A DNA stretch of 64,000 nucleotides from Cavia porcellus (taxonomy: Eukaryota > Chordata > Mammalia > Rodentia > Caviidae). The notes below the pieces were generated by a model. The model was not told the DNA's origin, searched no databases, and saw nothing but the letters and a program-made list of their open reading frames with translations. Where the stretch lies: positions 32,563,519 through 32,627,518 of the forward strand of contig NW_026947485.1 of NCBI RefSeq assembly GCF_034190915.1, written 5' to 3'. Shown here piece after piece: positions 45,904 to 57,359 of this stretch. Position numbers and translations under genes: made by a program. Position 1 is the first letter of the stretch. Every line of letters starts with the position of its first letter.

Positions 45904-46085
45904 TGTCTTAGTTACTTTTTACTCATTACTGAGACAAAATACCTGATGCCAAAGTTAGGGAAGGAAAGTTTATTTCTTACAGTTCTTGGACATTTCAGTC
46001 CATATTCAGTTGGCTCCAAGTCAGCGTGGCATGGCGGGGCAGCCTTTCATGGTGGTTGCAGACAGCAAGGCACAAATCTGCAAAA

Positions 46086-46133
<48 letters not shown>

Positions 46134-46289
46134 CTTCCTGCCAATACATCATATCCTGGCTCCACCCCTGGGCGGGTAAAACATTCACACCACCAATCTA
46201 AGTGCTAAACAACGAACCAATCACAAATGCTAGATTTGGTCCAGTCCATAATTCATGAGGTTTGGGGACCATTGACATAAGCCATGACA
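45904..46289 (+). mobile_element. Solo LTR with 5-bp target duplication
   Basis: A 386-bp element from TGTCTTAG to ATGACA, flanked by gaagt on both sides (45899-45903 and 46290-46294). Same family as 36321-36678. It carries an expanded (AC)n at 46087-46131 and was inserted into an older repeat. Confidence 0.8.
46087..46131. repeat. (AC)n microsatellite
   Basis: About 22 uninterrupted AC units inside the solo LTR. Confidence 0.97.
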
Positions 46290-46469
46290 GAAGTCATGCC
46301 CCCACTGATCTATTTCCTCTAACTGGCTCAATCTCCTGATAGCCCATTCAGCTACAAGTCTGAGGTCAGCACCCTTATGATCCTATCAGCCTCTCTAGAT
46401 CCCACCTCTGAACATAGGAACACTTTAGGGGAACAATTCATATTTAAGCCATAATAGATATATTCTGTG

Positions 46470-47072
46470 ACATCAAGAGAATGGCATCTACCTCACAGGG
46501 GGCCTAGTAGAGCACAGAGATTAAGTGTCTGACATATACATAGTAGATACTTCATAATTGATAGCTCTTATTACTATGGTTCTATCTGTCAATAAGAACT
46601 TGAGAGCAAAGTTTGTCCAATAATCCTCCCTGGGCACATAGTGGTGGGAACATCTCCACTTGAGCAGGTCCCAGCTTCGTAGAAGTGAGAAGGAGCACAT
46701 GATTCTAGAGGGTTCTTCCCTCCTCTGTGGCCTTCTACCTCAGAAGCCTTAAACCAGTGATTGCCAACCTTTTAGAGCTTTTGATGATACAAACAGCTCA
46801 CTGTGGCACGCATGTCATAGGTTTGCCTCCACTGCCCTAAAGCAGCCCCAGTCTATGCTGCAAGGCAGACCTGAGGTTCCTTCTGGCCCTGCTTCAATCT
46901 ACTGTGTCCTGCAGGGCTGATTACTGTGGCGGAAAGTGACTTTGGCTGCTGGATTGAGAGTCACAGCTCTGGGGATGGAGTGTGCAGTTCTCCTTGCTCT
47001 TCCTGGGGCCTGCCAGACTCTCTCCATCTCAGGGCCTTTGCACTGACTATTACCCTGCCCCAGGAAGACACA

Positions 47073-47116
<44 letters not shown>

Positions 47117-48500
47117 GAAAGAGAGAGACAGAGAAATACAGAGAGCAATAGAGACAGAGAGAGGCTCTGACTTGCCTTTCTAGGACACCACCAGGCCTCC
47201 TGGCTGTCAGCAAGGTCTTTAGAGTGAGTAATTGTCCCCGCTACATGGAGAGCCTACAGTCTGCAGATGGGGCCAGGACATCCAGTTCTTGGCTTTGTAT
47301 GCCCAAGAAGGTCCCCTTAGCTTTTCCCCTTCTATTTGAGGTGCCCTGGGGTGGGCAGCAATTGGGTCCAAGCCACTATTATTGGATAGGCCTGGACCAG
47401 AGGCCACAAAGCCCTGCTCCAAAGTGGGGACCTGTGTCCACCGCCTATCACAGAGTTTACTGGAAGCAAGACTCCTATTGTTGCTTATCAAAAGGACCCC
47501 TTGTTCCCAAGTCACATTAGTGACTCCAAGGAGTAACGGAGTAGCCTTTCAGGTGTTTTCCCAGCTCCCCAGAAACAGGGCTCAGCCTGGCATCTATGGA
47601 TGTTTTTAGGCTACATAATGCAATTTCGCCTTGAATTCCCACAGCCATGTTTTCCTTTTTGAGGTCCCGTCATGCCATCCATCCAATGTCTGCAACTCTT
47701 TCACAGTGTAGATCAGCCAAAGGCTTCTTCCTGATTCTCACATGGTAAAATGAGGCTCCCCTAGGAAAAGGACTGGTGCAAGGCTACTCAGCAAATCAGA
47801 GAAGCTTGAGAACCACCCTGTAGTGCCCTACAGAACCTTGTCTCCTAGGGATACATAGGGGCCTAATTATTTGTATAGGCCCTTTTGCTTCCTCTGCATG
47901 GACCATGACCACGGTCAAAGAGTGGAGGCACAGGGCAGAATGTGGGCAGCCAGAAGACATGAGAGGGGCTGCATCTTGGGGCAGAGCTTTAGTGTGAAAG
48001 GCAGCCATTCCTCCCATGGCCTCTACATGGTGGGCCATAGGCTGCTGGCAAAGACCTAGCAGCTTACACCCCAAGAGAGCCTGAGTTATGCAAATTGCTA
48101 GCTTTGGTTTTAATTTATTTGCAGATGAATAACCCTCCCTGGAGAAGGAAGGAGGTGGGGCATACCATCTCTTTTTAATTATTTGGAGCATTATTTCCAA
48201 AGCCCTTTGAGCTGAGGTTGGAGAATGAGGATTGGAGGGGATTCTGATTCTCCAGTGAGTCCCTTCCAGATAGCTTTTCCTCAACCACCACATACCCAAT
48301 CAACTGTCCAGGGCCCAGGTTGAGCCCCACAACTTTTTGCTGTGCATGACTGCCTGATGCCTCCTCTTTACTTTTTACGATCTGATACCTCTGTACTCAG
48401 TCAACTGAGCCTTGGTAACCAGGCAAGGTAGGGTATGGGATCAGAAACCAGCAGCCAGATGCTTGCAGGGGAGCGTGGTCCTGTGGGGTAGCTGCTCCTT
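46470..48500. other. Intergenic
   Basis: Possible short L2 piece at about 46990-47070 ('ctccatctcagggcctttgc'), then the TG microsatellite. No gene seen. Confidence 0.4.
47075..47114. repeat. (GT)n microsatellite
   Basis: About 20 GT units followed by a purine-rich stretch (gagagagacagagaaata). Confidence 0.97.
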
Positions 48501-48509
48501 ACTCACTCA

Positions 48510-49400
48510 GGCCAGCTGGCCTTGGTGTAAATCGGATCATTTCCTCCCCTGCTCAAGTGCCTTCAATGGCTCCCCGCTCACTGTGGGCTATACAGTGGTC
48601 TTGGGGCTCCCCATCAGTGTGAGGGAACACGCATTTTCCAGTCCTCTTACCCTCCCGTCTGCTCCCTGGCTCTGCTTTCTGCTCTCCTGCTCTCTGGTCT
48701 CAGGGCCTTCACACTCACTGACTGCTGCCCAGAAAGCACCTCAGCAGGTACCAGCTTAGCTTCCTTTCTTAAATGTCCCCTCATTGAAGCCCTCCCTGTT
48801 TTTTTTTATTTTTATTTTTTTTATTTTGAAGGTAGTAAAAACGCAACATCACAAGACAGAACAAAGCCAGTCGAGACAATGCAGTGAAATTGGTACAGGA
48901 TTTCACAGTAGGATACTGGGATAGTAGTAATAGGTACTGTAGTGTATCTCTTTAACTTCACAATAGTTGTCCAGTCAATTAGGTATATCAAAATCAAACC
49001 AAAAATAGAACATTATAAAACCAATTGAGAATACTTAATAGAGCAAAAGAAACATAACAAAACAGTAAAAACAACCTATTCCTTCAAACAGAAGATAGAT
49101 GGAAATCCCCCATATTTGCTATACTGCATATGGTCATCCTCCCAAGAGATGCTGAGATATCTATCCCCAGTAGCCATGGAGGCAGGGCAGATGGGGGAAG
49201 GGTGCTTGATTTTCAGCCCGTGTGGCAGTAGGCTCACAGATAATGGTTCTCCTCTAGGCCCATGCTGCAGGTGCTTACCAAGAGGGCAGGTGAATAAGAG
49301 GCCTGAGTCCCTCCATGGCTGGATTTCGGAAGCCCTCCCTCCCTGTTACAGTGCAGTGGATGCTCATGGCCCCATCCAGCTCACCTCTGCCCCTGGACCT
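48510..49400 (+). repeat. L2 LINE fragment split by an L1-type insertion
   Basis: 'aagtgccttcaatggctccc', 'ctctggtctcagggccttca' and 'ttaaatgtcccctcattgaa' are L2 3'-end text. The L2 resumes after the insertion at about 49341 ('cctgttacagtgcagtgg'). Confidence 0.65.
48798..49328 (-). mobile_element. 5'-truncated L1/HAL1 3' end, minus orientation
   Basis: Begins on the plus strand with T-rich 'gttttttttttatttttatt' (the tail) and is flanked by a 12-bp duplication gaagccctccct (48786-48797 and 49329-49340). The body is AT-rich 3'-UTR-like sequence with no coding segment. The duplication plus tail is diagnostic of L1-mediated insertion. Whether it is L1 or HAL1 is unclear. Confidence 0.75.
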
Positions 49401-49404
49401 GACC

Positions 49405-52400
49405 TTGGTGGAGGGATGGCTGCCTTTCTTTCTTCCACAGGTGGGTGGGCCACAGGCAAGTGCTGACTGACAGAGTGCAGTGTCGTGATGTGTGTTTTGT
49501 TGTTATGATTCTTGTGAATCTAAGTAAATTGGTATTTTAATTATGACTAACGTGGTGGTGCTTTGACACCACTAACTCCCTATTGAGCAGTGACACAACC
49601 AGAACTGAACCAAGTGGCCAATAGCCATTGTGTTGGCTGCAGTCACACTGGCAGTTACACATCCATATGCAAATGATAGTTGGTGTCCAGGAACTTTCCC
49701 TCCAATGCCGACATGTGGCAGTTGAGACAACCCACCATCTGGGGCTGCATTAGACACAGCTCCTGTGAGAATTTGACCTCCATCCTGGGATCCCTAATTG
49801 CTTGGCAAAGGGCTGCCTTTCTGGGGATGGAGACAAAACCAACTTTAGCCCAGGATGCGTCTCCCACCTGAAGCTGTGTTTGTAATTTAGGTTTTCTTAT
49901 TCTCTCTGAAAAGACCCCACCCCATGAACAACCTTTTGGTACCTCCTGGCAGCTTGATGACAATCTAGGCCCGTATGAGTGTCCTCTGGATGGGCGGGGG
50001 CTCCTGAAGTGTTAGGGTGGCTTCTTGCATAGATGTTCTGTGTTTGGTTCCTTGCAAGCACTCTGTGCTCCGGTGATTTTCTGTCACCTGTTTTGCCCAT
50101 ATTGTCATGTCTTCCTTTTGCTTATCTTGCTTATTGTATTTTTATACATTGCAGTGCTCTATTCATTCAGGATCTTATGTAGCTTGTCATTTGCTATGGG
50201 TTAGAAGGGTCTGTCCCTCATTAAAGAAATAATCTTTGAGGTACAATTGTAACCAGAGGCTGGGGAGTCAGATGACCCTGGTTGATCCGGTGTGACAAAA
50301 GCCTTCTGGGGAATATACATACTAAGTATGTATATTCCATGCCCCAGAGCTCCTGTGAGGAGGGGTGGGCAAAGCTGGACTCCAGTCCAGCTTAGCTCTC
50401 TCTCCCTCTCTCCCTCCCTTTTCTCTCTCCCAAGGCTTCTTTCAATCTATTGCATGCCTGAGTCCTCATGTCGGGCCCTGCTACTGGGTACTGGGTAGAG
50501 ACTCACGCTGTTAAACATGGAGAAACTCAACTTTCACTCACAGCCACCCTGTGTCCTGCTTTATATTCCCTAACTTTCTGCCTTCTGATAGACATCCTCA
50601 CTTTTTCCTTTGATTTTCTTTTATGGGTGTCTTTTTCTCAATGTAAAAAATGAAGTCTCATACAGAGCACAGGGAGTTATCTGTTTGTTTCTCCCTTCTC
50701 GTGGTCTGTAAGCAGTAGGTGCACATGAAATAGCGGTTTCGTGAATGACTGCACGGAATGGAGTACTGCTGGACAGTCTTGGGCTGGACCCAGGCTCCAC
50801 AGTGCCTAGGAGAGAGTCTAGCGTTGAGGGACTGTTGAGACCAGCTGGAGGAAAGTAAATGGGAGAGAGGGGTAAGTGGGGGAGGGGCATCTAGGAAAGC
50901 AACAGAGCATTCTGGGAGCCAGGTTGTCTCACAGCGGGCAGGTGGGGAGGTGCTGCGGGCAGCCTGGGTCTTCAAATAGCCCCGCTGCAAGGATCTGTGC
51001 TGACACCACACAGGACTGGTTCCTGAAAGGTCCCTCTTCTCACCACGGCAGTGGCAGCGAGAGGTCTTGGAAGTGGAATGGAAGAAAGATCTTCCTTCTG
51101 CAGATCTAGAGCAGTTTAGGAATGGAAATTGCCTGTCACTGAGAGTCCCCTGTGTACCAGGGTGAGGCCATATATCACCTGCCCGAATCTCAGTATAATT
51201 CTCACTCAACACTGGACATGCCTCTGATCAAAGCTTACAGATGCATGCCGCCTGCCTGCCTGTCTGTCTGTCCATGGAGAATGTACACTTCAGGAGATGC
51301 TTTGCTGGTCCTTTCTCTTTGGTGCACAGACTGCTGTATATACAAATCACATGGGCCACATGTCCTCACTCAGTCTCCTATACTTGGCAAACATGCACAA
51401 CTCAGAGGGAAAATGAGGCTATCCCTTGCTTACTATGTGATCATAGGGAAAATTCTTAAATTCTCTGAGCCTCAGCTCATGCATCTGCAATATGCTAATA
51501 AATTTAATTATTTTGCAACTTTTGTTAAATACCTAGTATGTGCTGGGTGCTGTGCTAGAACTAGGGATTGAGCATCACACATAGACTGTCTCTGTCCCCA
51601 TGGAAGATGTGGACAAGATTTCCAAGTAACTCAATCATTAGCAGAGTACAAAACGCAATGTTGTGTGCTTCTATTTGTGAACCACATGGCTGAGGGGAGA
51701 GGTGAGCCCATCTCTGCAGAGGAACCCTGGCCCCTCCTCCCTGAAGAGAGGGGAGCTGAGAAGCAAGTAAAGCAAGGAGCAGAGATGCAGTCTCAGGACA
51801 GTAGTGAGAAGCAGCAAATGTTAAGGCCAGAAGCATTTGTAGGAGCCAGCCCAGGTAGACAGCTGCACATTTGCCTCTAATTGGACACTTGACTTCTGAT
51901 GAAGCCCAGAATCCTTAGTTTTAGCTTCCTGCCTACTTTCTTTCCTTGCCATAGGCTGGGAAACTGAGATAGGAAAGTACCCAGCACTTCTGACCACAGC
52001 ACTGAAGCCTTCAACACCGACTATTTACCACTTTGCATGGCCATGGTGGCACAACTTGGATAACCCACAGTACTTTCCTGACCAAAAATGGAAATGAGGA
52101 CTAAGATGTCCTCCTCAGGAGATGGGGCTAAAGGAAAGGCACCTTCCTTGGACCATGTACCCAAGGAGGGCAGGTGAACGGTCTCAGCTGCTCAGCTCAC
52201 ACAAGCTTCCTTGGGTCAGAAGCCAGGTTTCCTAACTGTTGGCCAAGGCTCCACTGTGCATGGTCACTACCTTACTTTGACCCTCAGCTGCTCCTTCTCT
52301 CTCTGAGCTTCAGTCTTCCAATCTATGAACTGGATGATTGGATCTTCAAGGACCTGTCTGAGTTTGTACTCCTTTCTCTTGCTGGCCCTGGGAAGCACAG

Positions 52401-55400
52401 GGCAGGGCAGGTTCTACCCATGGTGCCTTCTTCCAGAGGATACTGGGGCACCCAGCTCCTTCCCATTCCCATTGCCTTTCCATTCCATTTCCATGCCCAC
52501 CGCGTGGTGCAGGAATGAGGGTGTTACATGGCTGAGTGCCTAACGGCCTAACGGCTGTCTGATGGATTTCCAGAAGCAAGCTGCCCTTCCTGCCAAATAG
52601 AAAAGCTTTCCTGCTGTATGGTTCTGAAAGAAAACAAGCAGTTATGTCTTTCAAGGTTTGAAATGAGCACTGTAACTCCAGGGGAGAGGCAGAGCAGTTA
52701 TTTTCTGGTCTGCAGACCTGACAGCCAACATCTTTCTCAGATCCAGAAGTTACCATTACAAAGGAAAAACACACTTCTGGCTTTCCAATGCATCGGTGGT
52801 CAACTCCCAGTCTAATGATAGGGGAAAACAGATTTCTCATTCAATTCCAGGAACTTCTTTGCCTACAGCTCTGCACCCATCGAGTCCTAACCAGGCTGAG
52901 CTCTGCAGAAGGAAGGGCAGCTTCAGCCACCATTAATGATTCCCTGAGTGATTTTCTGCTGGGAACGTCTAGCAGCCTTCTTACCTACCCACCAGGCTCT
53001 GATTCCCTGCTCCCACCCAGAAAATCTCCCTTCCCATGAATGTGCTCCACCCCACCAAAGCCTCAGAGAGGAATCTTGCCCTCTTTCACTCCTGGCTCTG
53101 CTCTACCCCGTCCCAGGAGGCACTAGAGGTGGCCTAGTTTATTCTGATCCATCATCCCTGCAGCCCTGGTCCACTGCTTCTGCCCACCACACTGGTGCAC
53201 AGACTTCTGTACCATTTTGGGGGGCTTTTGACCCCTCAGTCCCAACCCTCTACATTCTGCATGGCCCGGGACAGCCATGCCCACCCCAGCCCCTATCAGC
53301 TTCTGCAGACCAGGCTGGCTCTTCTGGCGAGCTGGGTGCCTGTCTTCTCTCTTGGTATTGATCTGGATATGCCCCTTCCAGAAGTACCCAGACTCCACAT
53401 CCCACCCCTAATTCTGGCACAGGGTTCCGGTACCCAAGCTTGAAACGAAGTCAGGAAGTAATCTCCTCTAGACCAGTTTCCCACTGTGTGCTAGACTGCA
53501 GGAGGACCTCTTCCCCCACCCTGCCTGCGCTTCCACACCCCACAGAGACAGAGCGCTCTCCTTCCCCTCTCTGCCTTGCACATACACATGTACTTTCTCT
53601 CTCCCAGCTCCTGGTCCTGCCACTGGGGAACAACTGGGTACTGTCTTTCCTTGCGCCCAGCCCTCATTCCCTTATTCAGTGAGCACCCTGGGAGCCTCAG
53701 TCTGCTTCTGTCTCTCACCCATCCCAACATGAGTCGTGGCTGGGAACTGGCTACTGTCTCCTGAGAGAGCAAGCTGGCCGCAGTGTCCTGGATTTCAAAG
53801 CCACACAAGCCAAGGGTTCTGGGGACATCTTTCCCTCCATGTCCCTTGCTCAACCCTTCCTCTAGTGCATACAGTCTGAGCCATGGTGATCTGTACTGAC
53901 CCTTGAGTTGGCATTCAAAACACACAGCAGATGGAGGCTTCCGTACACTGTGGAGTTGGCCTGGCATTTTCCAGCTGCCTCAGGAGGAAGCCCTCCCATC
54001 TTTGCCTAGGTTCCTGCTGTGATCAGAAGTCTCAGGAACTCAGGTTGCTTTCTGGTGTCTTCTACACAAGCCAAATTTGGAGAACTGGGTGAGCCTTGGA
54101 TATCTTCTAGAAGTTTCCAGGATGCTCAGCTTCAAGGATCTTGGGAGCTGGATGCTCACTTTCCCCTTTGGGTTCTGGTCCAGCCATTCAAAGTATGCAC
54201 TCTTCTCCTTTGGCTTCTGCCAGGTGGGGTGGGGACAGGTGCTTGGTCCACTTCCTGAAAACTGCATGTGTCCTCAGAAACTCGATGGTCTCAGAGAAGC
54301 TGCCTGTGATTGAGCCAGGAGCTCACAACTGCCTGCTCAGTGCTGACCATTATGGGCCACCTACCTCCGGGCCACCCATCCACCTGTCCCTGCTGGGTTC
54401 ATCTCTGACTCATGCTTCAGCTTCCTTCCTGTCCTCTTCCCTGAACACTGTGTGCAGCTGTTCTCCTCACTCTCCTCCAGACACATTCCTCCTTCCCTGT
54501 GGATCATCTTGAAAGGTTGTCTTCCTTCTTTAGGGCCTGGCTCAGTGCTTTCCCCACCTCCAGAGAACTTCCCAACATGCTCTGACCCCCTTGGGGTTCA
54601 CCAGCCCTCTCTTACCCTCTTGGGGCTCAGCTAGTCCATGCAGATGTCCTTAGGACCCTCTCAGATCCTACTTCCCTCTTGAGGGGAAGTTCTGCAGTCC
54701 CCACTCTCTTTCTTAGGGCTCTTCGACCCCCCGACCCTTCTTGTTGTCCTTATGCCTCAGTGGTTTCCTGTTAATGCCAACCTTCACTACTACTCTCACA
54801 CTGCGTAAGACAAGACAGAAGAAAAGAGGCTGATGACTTGCTCAGGACACAGATCCTAGTGCTAAGGTTGGGGTTGCAAAGGGATCATGTACAGAAATTA
54901 GCATGGCCTGTCCCAGACCCAGCAGAGCTCACAGACCTGTGGGAAAATGAGACAAGGTGTCCACGGAGCCTTGCAGAGCTACGTAGTTCCCAGGTGGTGT
55001 GTGTAGGGGCCGATGAGGGGGTGCTGTTGTCCTCCTTGGGTTTAGAGGGAAGATAAGGGTCTTGCCAAGTGTGGCTGCAGCCAAGGCCAAGGGACACGCA
55101 TGGCAGAGAAACAGCATGTGCAAAGAACTGGAGGCAGGGAGAGCTGAGGCTCAGTAAAGACAGCATGGTTGGAATGTTTGGGGTACACACACAGCCTGCC
55201 CCCCCGAGGAAGTCTGGGATTCCCTGTTACTTATCTGTTTATGCAAAAGAGAGTCCCCTTCCCTTCCTGAACTCCAGCTTCTTCATTGGAGTTTGCATCC
55301 CCCTTCCTGGGTTTCCAGATTTTCTGCTACTGAAAGTCTGTATTTAGCTCCAGCATGGCACAGCCCAGGAAAGGGCAGCCACCTGCAGAGGGCACTAGAG

Positions 55401-56330
55401 ACCCTTCTGATGGGGCGAGAGGGCTGTCTGTGAGAGGCAGCAATAGGGGTCTGCACCAGCTATGGATCTGCACCTACAGGCCAGGAGTATGAGGTCGGTG
55501 CTCTTCCCAGCTGGGGAAAGACAATTGTCTGCTGTTCCTGTAGTCCGGGGAGCTGGCGCCTGGCTCTCCTGCTGCTCTGCTGCCCAGCTCCCAGGCTTCC
55601 GAGGTTGCGGTCTCGTCCCTCAGACTCCAAGTGTAGCTCCCCTGAAAGCAGAGCCTGAAATGAGTGGCTTGGTAGGTGGCCCTAGGAAGCAGAGCAGCAG
55701 GAATGAGGGAGGAGGAGCCGGTGCCACGGAGATGGCCAGCCAGCTCATCCTTGGGCAGAGCCCGCAGAGGGCAGAGGCAGGAGATACGTAACTACAGTTT
55801 GGGGTCGAGGCTTGAGTCAGAAATGAGAGCTGGGCCAGGCTCTGGTGGGAGGTGGGGCACAGCGGGACAGTTGGGATTATGGAACTGCAGCACAGAGGTG
55901 GCTGAGGGTGTGCTGGAGACCTCTGACCCAACAGCAGGGCTGTGGTCCTGCTCTGGTGCCACGCATGCTCCACCTTCTCCTATCACTCAGGGCATGGTGG
56001 CACCCTTTCTGCCTGTGCACTCTGTCCCTTTTGGTTGCCGTGCTCTCTGCCACCAGATTCCCCTCACATGCATGGTGGGCCTCTACCACCTGTCTTGCTT
56101 AGAGCCAGCCGCTGCTCAGATTAGAAGCCTCCTACTCACAGGGCCCACTCTGGTTATCCTGTTCGTTGGGTGCCACCTGGTGTCCATGTTGTAGGTTGCT
56201 TCTCTTGGGTTGGTCAGATTTCATAGAGAACACTTCCAGTCTCTGGCCAGAGGACAGAACACCTGCAGCTGAGCAGCAGGGAGCAAGTCTAGGGCTGGGG
56301 TCTGGCTCAGACTCAGCATGTAAAACAGAC
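49405..56330. other. Long intergenic stretch, few identifiable elements
   Basis: I recognise a near-perfect palindrome (50310-50338), MIR-like pieces around 51405-51560 and 52230-52345, and pyrimidine-rich areas near 53450-54700. No exon, SINE or complete LTR could be supported. Open frames such as 50658-51212 and 55676-56194 have no recognisable domains. Confidence 0.4.
50310..50338. repeat. 29-bp palindrome with 14-bp arms
   Basis: Arms ggaatatacatact and agtatgtatattcc are perfect inverted repeats around a single central A. Outside them ctgg (50306-50309) and ccag (50344-50347) can also pair after an asymmetric bulge. Confidence 0.9.
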
Positions 56331-56336
56331 CCCTTC

Positions 56337-56666
56337 TGTAGGGAGCGGTGCGACCGCCCCGCTGCTGTCTCCCGCCTCTCCCTCATATGCGCACATAATA
56401 CGCCTACATTAACCATAATCCTCTCCTACTTACGTCACGTACACGGACGTGACGATGACCCATCAGAGATTACCCCATAGCCTCTTCCTGTCCCACCGGC
56501 CCACCCCTGCCCTATAAAAGCAGCCACCACTTTATCAATAAATGAGGCTTGATCAGAATTTCTCGACTTGTCTCCATCTCTCTGTCTCCTACCCTGAATC
56601 TGTCAATCCCCGTTCCTTCACCAGGAAACTGCCCCGCGGATCCGGATTGACCCGTGGGCTAGGTCA
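56337..56666 (+). mobile_element. Solo class II-like LTR with 6-bp target duplication
   Basis: A 330-bp LTR from TGTAGGGAGCGG to GGGCTAGGTCA, flanked by cccttc on both sides (56331-56336 and 56667-56672). It has a TATA box (tataaaa, 56513-56519), AATAAA (56537-56542) and many intact CpGs. The 6-bp duplication and the TGTnGGGAGC start suggest an IAP/betaretrovirus-like family, different from the 483-bp LTR family. No internal sequence remains, so it arose by LTR-LTR recombination. Confidence 0.88.
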
Positions 56667-56672
56667 CCCTTC

Positions 56673-57355
56673 ATTTTAAGGCCAGTGCCTGGTGGTCTTT
56701 GGTCCTGTGCTCTCGTTTGGCTTCTCTAAGAAAGACACCTTGTGTCCTGGGTGGAGTTGGACAAGGAGCACAAGCCACATGGCTTGGTAGCCTGGTCTGA
56801 GCTGCTGGCTTTTTTCTACACAGCATCAAACAACCCTCCCGTTGGGTACCTTCCTTCAGCCAGCTCTCACCCTGCCCAGAAGTAACTTGTCCCATCTCAG
56901 AGCCACACTGCTCACAGCCCCTGCCTCTTTGAGCTTACTGCACAGACTTCTGGGATCTGCTATGTCAGCACGATGAACTCACTTTCAAAATTGTGCGGCT
57001 GCTGTCCCCTCACTCATTTGTCCTTCTGGGTTCCTGATTTTTGAGCTATTAACTTTTACGTGGAGGGTCATCTTTAAGGGAAAATATGTTTCAGTTAATT
57101 TTCAGGTGGTAATGATTCATCCCCAAGTCCCCAAATAAGGCAGAACACAGTCCTTATTTCTTTCCTCAGGACGCTGTGGGCTGGCTTCTCTCTGCATCCA
57201 GCATCTTGGCCAGAGCCGAGTGCTGGGATGCCCTCATTTGAGGTCTGGAAGGGGACTGGATGGCCAGCCTGGGTTTCCTCACATGCTGGGGCCCAAGGCC
57301 CTGGGCAGCAAGACAGTGAATAAATCACAGCTCAGCAGCACTTTAAACAAAGAAA
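56673..57355. other. Intergenic, nothing recognised
   Basis: No gene or nameable repeat. Confidence 0.4.
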
Positions 57356-57359
57356 AAAG

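Larger units (their letters stand above)
45686..46462 (+). mobile_element. Old interspersed repeat hosting a solo LTR
   Basis: The left part ('cctttccattgctggatgaa', 'ggatttatttttggctcaca', 'aagctgctcacctcatgg') and the right part ('catgcccccactgatctatt', 'cccacctctgaacatagg') form one older repeat. It is continuous if the solo LTR and one copy of its gaagt duplication are left out. Confidence 0.6.
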
